A stretch of 64,000 bases of DNA from NCBI RefSeq assembly GCF_014050225.1, contig NZ_JACFXV010000053.1:1-64000 (forward strand), given 5' to 3'. Source of the DNA: Stappia albiluteola (lineage in GTDB: Bacteria > Pseudomonadota > Alphaproteobacteria > Rhizobiales > Stappiaceae). Positions 11,435 through 19,397 of the stretch are shown here, one piece after another (positions within the stretch are counted from its first letter, which is position 1; every line of letters starts with the position of its first letter). A model generated the notes under the pieces. That model was given only the letters and a program-made list of their open reading frames with translations. It had not been told where the DNA came from and ran no database searches. The position numbers and the translations under genes are program-made.

Positions 11435-13861
11435 CTATTTTTCTATGGTCACTCCGAGGTAGTTCGGCTGATCGGAGACTGGAATATCCATCTTGTCCTT
11501 CGGCAGCTCCACCAGATTGGCCGGGCCTTCGAGCAATATCTCGTAGTTGGCATAACCGAACTCGTTGCTCCGAGCGCCATAGTAGGCGGCATGCTTCCTT
11601 GCCGTGTTTCCGGCATGCGTGCCGGTGGCCTGGTACACCTTCATGCCGATCGGCGTGCTCGAAACGAACGTGTTGATCTGCCCGTTTGCGATGGTGTAGG
11701 GCGCCGCGAGCATCTCGTAGGTCTTGCGCGGGAGGTCGCCGGAGAGGCTCGGCAGCTGTGCCCTCGCCCCGACATAGCTCACATCGTACGTGCCCTTCTC
11801 GTCGTAGCGCAGCTTCATCACCTCGCCCGTCACGTTGTTTCGCACCCAGATGCCCTTGCCGGCGATCAGCGCCTTGAGCTCGTCGTCGGTCAACGCCTTC
11901 GCGCCGTTCGCCTCGAGATCGGCCACGGTGACCGATGTCGATGCCGTCGTCGTTCCTTCCGGCGGGGCGTACCAGATCGGCGAACTCCAGGCGCGTTCCT
12001 GAACCGTCGCCGGAACCGTGTCCGGAAGATCGACACCGAGCTTGACGGCCTGGACAGTGGTCCAGCGCGGCGTCTCGATCTCAAGCACGCGTGCATAGTA
12101 GAAGGCGTGCAGGCTCGGGTCGAAGTCAGGGTCGGTCCACACGGTGAAAAGCTCCGTCGAGCCTTGTTCGTCGGTGAACGTCGCCGCGGCGAGATCGACC
12201 GTGCTCGGCAGTGCCGGAAGCCGGCCCGTGCCTGGCTCGGGTTCGCGGTCACCGGCCCACACGACATCGTAGACCTTCTCGAAGCTCTGGCCGTCCTTCG
12301 TCCAGCCCTTGACGATCTGGATGCGGTCGAGATTGCCGGATTCGGGGTCCTTCACCGCCCAGACGAGGAAGGACGGCGCCCTGGCGCCGGCGGGCGCCGA
12401 AGGCAGGTCCCCACCCATCGCAGTGCCACGCTCGTAGGCCTTTGACACCCAGTCGGCATCCTGGAGAAGGTCGCTGCCGTAGTCCCAGCCGCCGAACATC
12501 CGTACCTGGATCCAGACACCGCTGGTACCGAAGGTTTCCCGACGATGCATGGCGTCCCAGAGGGATTCGCGCGTGTTCTCCTCGGCCCACACGCCCGTCA
12601 GCCCGGCGGTGCTTTCCTTGCGCACATCCATTCCGGTGAAGAGGTGGCCTGCCATGCGTCGCTGAACGAGGCCGTCATTGATGCCATGCCCGGCAAAGGC
12701 GTTGTTCGTGCGATAGGGAGCCCCGGTGTTATGAGAATCCGAGCCTCCGACGAAGCCAAACTTGAAGGGGTTGTATCCCTTCGCCTCCTGCATGGTCAGG
12801 CCGTCCTTCAGCGCCTGCCGCGCATAGGATCCGACGATGGCCGGCACGCGGCCGGAATCCTCTGGCTGGCCGATCAGGAAGCTCATGATCTCGTAGTTGG
12901 CGAACTCGTCGTTCGGCGAGAGCAGCGGGTGCGTTTCGGACTGTCCCTTGATCTGCTTGATCTCGATCAGGCGCTCGTTGCGGATGCGAGATTCCGCCCA
13001 GGCCGCGTCGATCGGACGGCCCAGGCTGTCGACGTCGGTTGGATACATCCAGCCATCCGAAAGGTTCGCATTGTGCGAGATCGCAAGCAGTTCGTTACCC
13101 GCCTGACGCTGCTGGTCCATCCACTTCCAGAGATCTTCGGGATGCCACGAGAACAGCGCGGAATAGGGCTGTTCCGGCACCTTGGCACAGTCGCGAAAGT
13201 AGACGTTCCGGTGCAGGTTGCGAAGATTGACCTGAGACGTGAACTCGTAGGAGCAAAACGCGGTGAATTCGCCGGGCTTGTTGTGCTTGTTGGCGATGTC
13301 GATGTTTTCTTTCCACACCGTGCCGGCGATCTGGGGCGTCATGAAGGCCTTGATCGGCGGCTTGCTCACCAGCGACACGAGGTAATTGAACACCTTCTGC
13401 ACGTCGGCCGGGTCGTTCGGGTCCTTCAGGATCAGCGGCTGCGCCTGAGGCATCTCGCTGACGGCCGATCCGGGGGTGTTCGCCTGCTTGGTGATGCCGA
13501 CATATTCGGAATGATCCGTCACACCCATCCAGTCGAGCGGCTTGTCGATCGTGATATCGTAGCCGAGCGGATGCCTGATCACCTCGCCGCGAGCGTATCT
13601 GTAGGCGTCGTCCGGCCCGGTCAGGTGGTTGCCGAACAACCACGCATCCACCGACCAAGACGTGTGGATATGCTGCTCGCCGAAGAACGCCTTCCGGTCG
13701 GCCGGACTGCCCTGGGAGGCGTCCTGCGCCGCAGCGCGAAGGCCGAACACCGAGACAAGCGCCGCAAGCGCAACCGTCGAGAGCCGCACCGAGGAGCGCA
13801 GCGTGTCCGCAATCGGCCGCTGCCACTCGCCCGAGCACATTGAACGTCGCTGGATTGACAT
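11435..13861 (-). CDS. DUF3604 protein, exported
   Basis: An 808-residue protein of unknown activity. It starts at ATG 13861, just after GGGAGG, and has an N-terminal export signal (LSTVALAALVSVFGLRAAAQ). Near the start, FFGEQHIHTSWSVDAW and DWMGVTDHSEYVG contain His and Asp residues reminiscent of PHP-type metal sites; later GGSDSHNTG adds another metal-ligand-like motif. A phosphoesterase-like or hydrolase role is therefore possible but unproven. It is first in an operon with the PpiC-like and HupE-like genes. The last codons lie in a short tandem duplication (11415-11444). Confidence 0.75.
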   Translation of the reverse strand: MSIQRRSMCSGEWQRPIADTLRSSVRLSTVALAALVSVFGLRAAAQDASQGSPADRKAFFGEQHIHTSWSVDAWLFGNHLTGPDDAYRYARGEVIRHPLGYDITIDKPLDWMGVTDHSEYVGITKQANTPGSAVSEMPQAQPLILKDPNDPADVQKVFNYLVSLVSKPPIKAFMTPQIAGTVWKENIDIANKHNKPGEFTAFCSYEFTSQVNLRNLHRNVYFRDCAKVPEQPYSALFSWHPEDLWKWMDQQRQAGNELLAISHNANLSDGWMYPTDVDSLGRPIDAAWAESRIRNERLIEIKQIKGQSETHPLLSPNDEFANYEIMSFLIGQPEDSGRVPAIVGSYARQALKDGLTMQEAKGYNPFKFGFVGGSDSHNTGAPYRTNNAFAGHGINDGLVQRRMAGHLFTGMDVRKESTAGLTGVWAEENTRESLWDAMHRRETFGTSGVWIQVRMFGGWDYGSDLLQDADWVSKAYERGTAMGGDLPSAPAGARAPSFLVWAVKDPESGNLDRIQIVKGWTKDGQSFEKVYDVVWAGDREPEPGTGRLPALPSTVDLAAATFTDEQGSTELFTVWTDPDFDPSLHAFYYARVLEIETPRWTTVQAVKLGVDLPDTVPATVQERAWSSPIWYAPPEGTTTASTSVTVADLEANGAKALTDDELKALIAGKGIWVRNNVTGEVMKLRYDEKGTYDVSYVGARAQLPSLSGDLPRKTYEMLAAPYTIANGQINTFVSSTPIGMKVYQATGTHAGNTARKHAAYYGARSNEFGYANYEILLEGPANLVELPKDKMDIPVSDQPNYLGVTIEK

Positions 13862-14339
13862 CAGTCCGCCTCCCGCCTTGCTCACCCGACGACCAACATC
13901 GCCCCGCGCGAAAGGTCTCCCGCGCCGCGTGCCAGAGCCGACCATCTGAATTTCCCTAACGGAAGCTTATCAGACTCTGACGCCGAAATTTACCCGTGCG
14001 CGCCAAAAATGCGCCGGGCGGTCCGCGCGGCTTCCATCAACCTGAATGGGACGCGCTGGAAATATCTCGCAGCTTGCAGGAGAGCCGCCGAGGGAACAAC
14101 AAAACTCTTCAAGCAATCCAGAATGCGACAACCAATGGATAAATCAACTAAAGCAGAATATTATTACAACACCATCAAATATTGTTACCTCAATAACACC
14201 AAAGCAGAAATAATATATCTATAGAAGTACAATTCATTGACGCTCTTGAGATTGTTTATATCTTAAGAATTTGGGGCTTGTGACGAAAATTATTCTCGTC
14301 TGAATTTGATGGGGGAGTCTCGTTAAAAAGGTCCGCCGA
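13862..14339. other. Intergenic region with an AT-rich segment before the sigma factor gene
   Basis: The gap separates the divergent DUF3604 and sigma factor genes. From about 14095 to 14330 the base composition is markedly AT-rich compared with its surroundings. A 71-codon open frame at 14009-14224 has no ribosome binding site and is unlikely to be a gene. A candidate promoter is listed separately at 14237-14264. Confidence 0.55.
14237..14264 (+). promoter_or_regulatory. Candidate sigma-70 promoter of the sigma factor gene
   Basis: TTGACG (14237-14242), a 16-nt spacer, then TATCTT (14259-14264), about 75 nt before the sigma factor ATG. No EcfG-type GGAAC/CGTT pair was found before this gene, so autoregulation is not evident. 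Confidence 0.4.
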
Positions 14340-14939
14340 ATGACATATCACACCGATTTGCCAACACGCATGGAGGCCGAATTACAAGCAGAGATCGTGC
14401 ACCTCATTCCATCGGTAAGGTCGTTCTCGCGTTCGTTTCATCTGCAGAGCTACGACTCCGACGATCTCGTCCAGGAAACACTGACAAAGGCCGTCGCCAA
14501 GCTGGATCAGTTCTCTCCGGGAACGAATATGAAGGCATGGCTGTTCACGATCATGCGCAACACCTATTGCAGCAACAGCAGGACTGCAAAACGGGAATTG
14601 CCCGACGCCGATGATTGCGCCTCGCACCGTCCATCGGTCGATGCGCCCCAGGACTGGGTCCTTCTTGGCAAGCAAGTCGCCGCCGCGGTGAACAGGCTGC
14701 CTGCGCAGCAACGCAAGGCGTTGATCCTTGTCGGCGCCCTTGGGGTGTCCTACAAACGCGCCGCCGCTCTCTGCGATTGCCCCAAGGGCACGATCAAGAG
14801 CCGCCTCAGCCGGGCGCGGGAGAACCTGCTGAAGGAACTTGAGGAGGACGAGCGGGGTTCAGGTCCGCTGGCCGGCGCCGTGCCGAAAGGCGATACGGTG
14901 CCGGCGCGAACTCCGTCGTTCCGTCGCCGGCACCGATGA
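14340..14939 (+). CDS. ECF RNA polymerase sigma factor, EcfG-like
   Basis: A 199-residue sigma factor. Region 2 contains DSDDLVQETLTKAVAKLDQF and GTNMKAWLFTIMRN; region 4 contains LPAQQRKALILVGALGVSY and CPKGTIKSRLSRAREN. These resemble the alphaproteobacterial EcfG/RpoE2 group that runs the general stress response. No nepR or phyR gene adjoins it, as is common for extra EcfG paralogues. The following 12 kb holds several promoters of the EcfG type, so this factor, or a paralogue elsewhere, may read them. EcfG assignment is likely but inferred. Confidence 0.85.
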   Translation: MTYHTDLPTRMEAELQAEIVHLIPSVRSFSRSFHLQSYDSDDLVQETLTKAVAKLDQFSPGTNMKAWLFTIMRNTYCSNSRTAKRELPDADDCASHRPSVDAPQDWVLLGKQVAAAVNRLPAQQRKALILVGALGVSYKRAAALCDCPKGTIKSRLSRARENLLKELEEDERGSGPLAGAVPKGDTVPARTPSFRRRHR

Positions 14940-14946
14940 TGCGGTG

Positions 14947-15375
14947 TCACGCAGGGCGTCCGCCGCCGGGCTGCGATATGGCGGCAAGGGTTTGCCCCGC
15001 GATGCCGCCATCCCTGGAAACCGCCAGGTCGCCCAGCGACAGGATTCCGACCAGGCGCTTGTCCCGGTTCACCACCGGTATGCGCCTGATCTGCTGATCT
15101 CCCATGTTGCGGCACACATCTTCTGCTTCTTCGTCCTCGAAGCAATATTTGACTTGCCTGGTCATCACGTCGCCGACCTTCGTGTCGGGCCCCTGCCCGC
15201 GAGCGATCGCCCGAATGGCGATATCGCGGTCCGTCAGCATCCCCACGAGCTTGTCGTTTTCGCTGACGGGAACGACGCCGGCGTCGATTTCGGCCATGAT
15301 CCTCGCCGCTTCCTGAATGGTCTGGCCAGGGTCGGTCAGCCTCACTTCAGGTGTCATTGCCTGACTGACTTTCAT
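14947..15375 (-). CDS. CBS-domain pair protein
   Basis: A 142-residue stand-alone pair of CBS domains (MTPEVRLTDPGQTIQEAARI, then DVMTRQVKYCFEDE). Such pairs bind adenine nucleotides and act as energy or stress sensors. The first domain has GVVPVSENDKLVGMLTDRDI and the second RRIPVVNRDKRLVGILSLGD. The start ATG 15375 is set by AAGGAGG 6 nt upstream; an in-frame extension lacks a site. It is convergent with the sigma factor gene and 132 nt downstream of a small membrane protein gene with an EcfG-like promoter. Confidence 0.9.
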   Translation of the reverse strand: MKVSQAMTPEVRLTDPGQTIQEAARIMAEIDAGVVPVSENDKLVGMLTDRDIAIRAIARGQGPDTKVGDVMTRQVKYCFEDEEAEDVCRNMGDQQIRRIPVVNRDKRLVGILSLGDLAVSRDGGIAGQTLAAISQPGGGRPA

Positions 15376-15507
15376 GGTTGCCTCCTTATGGGCTTCAGGG
15401 AAATCGAACGGCCTGCTTCCAAGTGATGCCGCGAGGTGCCTTTTTGCAGCCGCTATGCGCGCATCTGTCGCGCATATCGCGCTCGCTTTCGAACCGCACA
15501 ACGACCG

Positions 15508-15678
15508 CTAGCTCAACGCCAGAAACGCAAGGCCCAGGCACAAAAGCGCGATGCCGGCGAGATCGCCTGCAAAGAGTGCGCGCTGCCATCGCTTGCGCAG
15601 GATGATTTCGCCCTGCCGGACGTCCTGCCCGGCATGGGGGCGCTCAACCGGATTCGATATCTGGCTCTTGCCAGCCAT
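15508..15678 (-). CDS. Small single-span membrane protein, 56 aa
   Basis: A short gene not resembling a known family. ATG 15678 follows AGGGAGG at good spacing. The N-terminal 35 residues are polar and charged, and the C-terminal 20 (LAGIALLCLGLAFLALS) form one membrane helix that ends the protein. A GGAAC-N17-CATT sequence ends 20 nt before the start codon, close to the EcfG consensus. The strong ribosome site and promoter make it a real gene; its role, perhaps in the stress envelope response, is unknown. Confidence 0.65.
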   Translation of the reverse strand: MAGKSQISNPVERPHAGQDVRQGEIILRKRWQRALFAGDLAGIALLCLGLAFLALS

Positions 15679-15697
15679 TCCAACCTCCCTGCAAGCT

Positions 15698-15723
15698 AAT
15701 GCGCGAGGCGGGCGATTGGTTCC
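15698..15723 (-). promoter_or_regulatory. EcfG-like promoter (variant) of the 56-aa membrane protein gene
   Basis: On the minus strand GGAAC (15723-15719), a 17-nt spacer, then CATT (15701-15698). The -10 differs from the CGTT consensus at one base. The start codon follows 20 nt later with a strong Shine-Dalgarno sequence between. Confidence 0.5.
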
Positions 15724-15807
15724 AAATCGCGTCGGGACGAAGTCGCTTGAAACGCATTTCGAGCCGCCTCCGAAAGCCGGGGTGGCAAACGCATCGGTCT
15801 CAAGCCC

Positions 15808-16695
15808 ATGAAACACATAACTGTTTTCGGCGGCACGGGGTTCTTGGGCCGACGCATCGTCGCCCAGATGCTCAAACGGGATTTCACCGTTACGGTCGCC
15901 GCCCGCCATCCGCGCCGCGATGATCCATCGCTGTCGCCCAAGGCCGGGATGCGCTTCGCCAAGGTCGACATTCGCGATCAAAAAGCCGTCGAAGACGCGA
16001 TAAGAGGCGCCTATGGCGTCGTCAACGCCGTCTCACTCTATGTCGAGCGCGGCGACCTGACATTCCGCTCGATCCATGTGGAAGGCGCACAAGGGCTGGC
16101 GAAAAGCGCCCGGCGGGCCGGCGTCGACCGCCTGGTGCACATATCCGGCATCGGAACCGAGCGCGGATCTCCTTCAGCCTATGTGCGTGCCAGGGCCGAA
16201 GGCGAAGAAGCGGTGCGCGACGCCTTTCCGCGCGCCGCCCTCATTCGTCCGAGCGTCATGTTCGGCGAAGCGGATGCCTTCCTGAACACCCTGTTTTCCT
16301 TGACGAAATGGCTGCCGATGATCCCCCTGTTCGGCAATGGCGAAACGAGGCTGCAGCCGGTCTATGCAGGAGACGTCGCACAGGCGGTCGCCGAGGTGAT
16401 GGCGTCGCCGGCCGGCCCCGAACCGGTCTACGAACTGGGGGGGCCTGACGTGCTTACATATCGCGACATCCTGCGGGAAGTCCTGCAATGCACGGGACGC
16501 CGGCGCCTGCTGCTACCTGTCCCGATGACCATCTGGGATATGCTCGCTGCCGCCGTATCCGTTCTGCCTTCACCGCCGATTACCGAAGGCCAGGTGGCGT
16601 TGATGAAGGCGGACAATGTCGCAAGGGCCCGATATCCCGGCTTCGAGGAACTGGGGATCCGGCCGAAATCACTGGCTTCTTTCATGAATGTATAG
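15808..16695 (+). CDS. NAD(P)-binding atypical SDR, NDUFA9/complex I accessory-like
   Basis: A 295-residue Rossmann protein with the N-terminal motif ITVFGGTGFLGRRIV. It matches the atypical extended SDR group related to complex I subunit NDUFA9 in length and layout (LVHISGIGTERGS, then LIRPSVMFGEADAF and PVYAGDVAQAV). It may act as an oxidoreductase, epimerase or structural assembly factor; the active-site Tyr-Lys pair is not clearly conserved. It is divergent from the small membrane protein gene, within the stress island, and has no evident EcfG promoter of its own. Confidence 0.8.
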   Translation: MKHITVFGGTGFLGRRIVAQMLKRDFTVTVAARHPRRDDPSLSPKAGMRFAKVDIRDQKAVEDAIRGAYGVVNAVSLYVERGDLTFRSIHVEGAQGLAKSARRAGVDRLVHISGIGTERGSPSAYVRARAEGEEAVRDAFPRAALIRPSVMFGEADAFLNTLFSLTKWLPMIPLFGNGETRLQPVYAGDVAQAVAEVMASPAGPEPVYELGGPDVLTYRDILREVLQCTGRRRLLLPVPMTIWDMLAAAVSVLPSPPITEGQVALMKADNVARARYPGFEELGIRPKSLASFMNV

Positions 16696-16734
16696 GCAAC
16701 GGGCGGACTGAAGGCGAAAGCATCCGCACAATCT

Positions 16735-16759
16735 GGAACATGCGCGCGACCTGATCGTT
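16735..16759 (+). promoter_or_regulatory. EcfG-type promoter of the rhodanese/PRC-barrel operon
   Basis: A perfect GGAAC (16735-16739), 16-nt spacer and CGTT (16756-16759), matching the published EcfG/RpoE2 consensus GGAAC-N16/17-CGTT. The rhodanese ATG lies 33 nt downstream, preceded by GGGGAGAG. Confidence 0.75.
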
Positions 16760-16791
16760 GTTAAGGAAAGCAACAATCGGGGAGAGCGGAA

Positions 16792-17130
16792 ATGCGCGAA
16801 ATCGATCGCAAGGAAGTCAAGGAAATCATCGATTCGACCGACAACGAGATCATCGTCGAGGTCCTGAGCGAAGAGCAATTCACGAAAGCGCACCTCCCGG
16901 ACGCCATCAACGTGCCTTTGGGCGACGGTTTCGACGAGAGGATCCAGAAAGCCATCCCGGACAAGTCCCGCACGGTGATCGTCTATTGCCAGAACCTGGA
17001 CTGTCCGGCTTCGCCGAAGGCAGCGAAGCGGATGGACGCTCTGGGCTACGAGAACGTGCTCGACTACGCGGCCGGCAAGGATGACTGGAGTGCCGCCGAC
17101 CTGCCGATGATCAAACACCCGAATACGTAG
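16792..17130 (+). CDS. Rhodanese-like domain protein
   Basis: A single rhodanese domain, 112 residues, predicted to carry or transfer sulfur. The motif HLPDAINVPLGD and the active-site loop VIVYCQNLDCPASPKAAKRM are present; the cysteine after VIVY is the likely catalytic one. It starts 33 nt after a perfect EcfG-type promoter and is 14 nt upstream of the PRC-barrel gene, so the two form a stress operon. The natural sulfur acceptor is unknown. Confidence 0.88.
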   Translation: MREIDRKEVKEIIDSTDNEIIVEVLSEEQFTKAHLPDAINVPLGDGFDERIQKAIPDKSRTVIVYCQNLDCPASPKAAKRMDALGYENVLDYAAGKDDWSAADLPMIKHPNT

Positions 17131-17144
17131 CCGGAGGACGGTCG

Positions 17145-17906
17145 ATGCTGATAAATGCCAATAGCGTGATCGGCTGCCGGATCGCGGCGAGCGACGGCGA
17201 TATCGGCAGCATTCGCGACATTCTGTTCGACGACCATGCGTGGACCTGCCGCTGGCTGGTGCTTGATACCGGCAACTGGCTGCGAAAGCGTCTGGTGCTG
17301 GTACCCACGGATTTCATAGACAAGGCCGACACCGACGCGGGTCGGATCACCGTCCGTACCGACCGTCAGGCCATCGAGGCCGGGCCGCATCCGGATCGGC
17401 ATGAACCGGTCTCGCGCAAGATGGAAAGGGTGCTGCTGGAACATTACCGGCTGGAACCGTATTGGCGCCTTTGGCCCTATTATCCCAGCACGCCGGATGA
17501 CGCGGAACGCCCTGCCCAGTCCGACATGACGGAAAAATGGGACATAGCGGCGACGGCGGAGCGCACGGAAGAAGACACGCATTTGCGTTCGGTCAATGAA
17601 GTCGACGGCTACGCGATCGCCGCCAGCGATGGCGACATCGGACACCTGGAAGACCTGATCCTGGACGAGGATGGGTTTGCCATTCGCTACATCGTGGTGG
17701 ACACGAAGAACTGGTGGCCCGGAAAGAAGTGTCTTCTCCTGCCCCGCTCGATCCGGGCCATCAGCTGGTCGACGAACCAGGCCAGCGTCGACCTGACGCG
17801 CAAGCAGATCAAGGACGCGCCGGAATATGATCCGGGGGTACCGATCGACCGGCTCTTTGAGAAGCGCTTCTTCAATTACCTGCAATTTACGCCCTACTGG
17901 CTATAG
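17145..17906 (+). CDS. Double PRC-barrel domain protein
   Basis: A 253-residue cytoplasmic protein with two PRC-barrel repeats. Repeat one spans about residues 1-80 (GCRIAASDGDIGSIRDILFD) and repeat two about 145-225 (GYAIAASDGDIGHLEDLILD). Each is followed by a WLVLDT or YIVVDT strand and an NW motif. PRC-barrels bind proteins, RNA or membranes, and this two-repeat form is common among alphaproteobacterial stress genes. It is downstream of rhodanese in the EcfG-promoted operon. The C-terminal FNYLQFTPYWL is echoed by HYRLEPYWRLWPYY after repeat one, supporting duplication. Confidence 0.88.
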   Translation: MLINANSVIGCRIAASDGDIGSIRDILFDDHAWTCRWLVLDTGNWLRKRLVLVPTDFIDKADTDAGRITVRTDRQAIEAGPHPDRHEPVSRKMERVLLEHYRLEPYWRLWPYYPSTPDDAERPAQSDMTEKWDIAATAERTEEDTHLRSVNEVDGYAIAASDGDIGHLEDLILDEDGFAIRYIVVDTKNWWPGKKCLLLPRSIRAISWSTNQASVDLTRKQIKDAPEYDPGVPIDRLFEKRFFNYLQFTPYWL

Positions 17907-17917
17907 GACCGCTGTCC

Positions 17918-17938
17918 GACCGGCGGCGATCGCCGGTC
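17918..17938. terminator. Stem-loop between convergent PRC-barrel and E2 genes
   Basis: GACCGGCG-GCGAT-CGCCGGTC is a perfect 8-bp stem with a 5-nt loop. It sits in the short convergent gap and overlaps the E2 stop codon. It lacks a T-tract on either side, so it may be only a weak or bidirectional terminator. Confidence 0.4.
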
Positions 17939-19265
17939 AGCCGTGAATGAGCAGAGCCCCCGGGTCGGCCAGGTTCCGCTTCACGGTATTGACGAAACGC
18001 GCCGCCTGGGCACCGTCCAGAACGCGGTGATCGAAGGCAAGGCAGACCGGCAGCATCAACGCTATGCGCGTATCATAGTTGTCGAGGCTCCCTTCCACGA
18101 CCTGATGCAGTTCGGCGCGGGCAGCACCGAAAATCGCAACCTGCGGCGGACTGATAAGGGGCGAAAATCCGGTGCCGCCAATGCTGCCGATATTGGTCAG
18201 GGTAATCGTGGCGCCTTTCAACATCTTCGGCTTTGCGCGCTGATTGCGCACGGTATCGGAAAGCGTAGCCAGTTCCCTGGCGAGTTCCGCAATGCTTTTG
18301 CTGTCGGCATCGCGCACGACCGGCACCATGAGGCCGCGGTCGGTATCGATGGCAACGCCGACATTCACCGCCTTCTTAAGCAGGATCTCCTCATTGTCCG
18401 TGTCCAGCACGGCGTTGAATTCGGGATGCTCGCGCAATGCGCCTGCCAGCGCCTTCATCAGGAAGGGCGTTACGGTGAGGCGAACGCCTTCAATCTCCGG
18501 CTCGTGTTCGCGGCGCAAACGCTCAAGAGCGCTGATGTCGACACGGTCATGGTGAACCACATGCGGGATGTCGCGCCATGCCTGCGCCATCCGCCGCGCG
18601 ATCGTCCGGCGAACGGAACGAAGCGACCGCCGCTCGGCAATATCATCGTCACGGCGATCCTCCTCGCCACTTTCGCCGGCGCCCGAAGTGTCGTCCCCGG
18701 CATCCTGTCCGGCGTAGGACCGCACGTCGCGCTCGGTGACGCGGCCATCTTTACCGCTTGGCGAAACCTCGTCGATGTCGACACCAAGTTCACGGGCAAG
18801 TCCGCGTACGGCCGGCGTTGCCTTGACGCTTTCCCCACGGCTCTCGCCATCGTCCGGTGGACTGCCTTTTTCGGGCTCGGGGGCGCTATCTTCATGTCCC
18901 TCTTCGGCCCCGGCACCTTCGGCCTCCTCCGCTTCCCGCTCGCGGTCAGGTTCGGGCCTCTTGTCGTCTTCAGGCTGTTTCTCCTGCGTTTCGGCTTCGT
19001 CCGCCGGCGTCTCGGCGGACGTTTCCTCGTCGGTTTCGAAGACCATGAGCACGTTGCCGACTTCGACGATATCCCCCTTGCCGACCCGGATTTCGGCTAT
19101 GCGCCCGGTGACAGGCGACGAGATGTCGACAACCGCCTTGTCGGTCTCCACTGCCAGCACGTTGTCGCCTTCTTCGACCATTGCGCCTTCCTTGGCGAGA
19201 ATCTCGACGATCTCGGCTTCATGGATACCCTCGCCGGGGTCTTGCAGGCGGAATTCATAGCTCAT
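17937..19265 (-). CDS. Dihydrolipoamide acyltransferase (E2) of a 2-oxoacid dehydrogenase complex
   Basis: The 442-residue E2 core. One lipoyl domain at residues 1-78 carries the lipoylated lysine K43 (ETDKAVVDIS). A long acidic linker rich in Glu, Asp and Pro follows, then the E1/E3-binding domain (ATPAVRGLARELGVDI) near 145-180. The catalytic domain ends with the active-site FDHRVLDG, H413 and D417. ATG 19265 follows AAGGAC. The E1 genes lie upstream with a dispersed repeat between. No E3 (dihydrolipoamide dehydrogenase) gene is present here. Pyruvate or a branched-chain oxoacid could be the substrate. Confidence 0.92.
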   Translation of the reverse strand: MSYEFRLQDPGEGIHEAEIVEILAKEGAMVEEGDNVLAVETDKAVVDISSPVTGRIAEIRVGKGDIVEVGNVLMVFETDEETSAETPADEAETQEKQPEDDKRPEPDREREAEEAEGAGAEEGHEDSAPEPEKGSPPDDGESRGESVKATPAVRGLARELGVDIDEVSPSGKDGRVTERDVRSYAGQDAGDDTSGAGESGEEDRRDDDIAERRSLRSVRRTIARRMAQAWRDIPHVVHHDRVDISALERLRREHEPEIEGVRLTVTPFLMKALAGALREHPEFNAVLDTDNEEILLKKAVNVGVAIDTDRGLMVPVVRDADSKSIAELARELATLSDTVRNQRAKPKMLKGATITLTNIGSIGGTGFSPLISPPQVAIFGAARAELHQVVEGSLDNYDTRIALMLPVCLAFDHRVLDGAQAARFVNTVKRNLADPGALLIHG

Positions 19266-19323
19266 CGATTTCCGTCCTTTCTGGAACGCTATAGCCAATC
19301 GACATTCGGGATTTAGCGACGCC

Positions 19324-19397
19324 GATATGCTCAAGTCATTGATCCTGGAGCGATTTCCTTTCACGAAAGCCATCCCGCCTTCGTGAAAAGCGCTCTA
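19324..19397 (-). repeat. Dispersed repeat, copy 1 (minus orientation)
   Basis: Read on the minus strand it begins with TAG, the stop codon of the E1 beta gene, followed by AGCGCTTTTCACGAAGGCGG and ends with GAGCATATC. About 60 of its 74 bases match the copy at 61209-61283 on the plus strand. The first part can form a hairpin (CACGAA and TTCGTG arms). It separates the E1 beta and E2 genes. Confidence 0.8.

Noticed and set aside
12545-13843. 432-codon open frame opposite DUF3604
   Set aside because: Antisense of a gene with a clear start, signal peptide and family motifs; its composition is typical of GC-rich shadow frames.
14093-14117. GGAAC upstream of the sigma factor gene as an EcfG promoter
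   Set aside because: At 16 or 17 nt distance the sequence is CAAT or AATC, not CGTT.
14009-14224. 71-codon frame before the sigma factor gene
   Set aside because: No ribosome binding site, the second half lies in the AT-rich patch, and the protein looks random (many Tyr, Asn, Ile).
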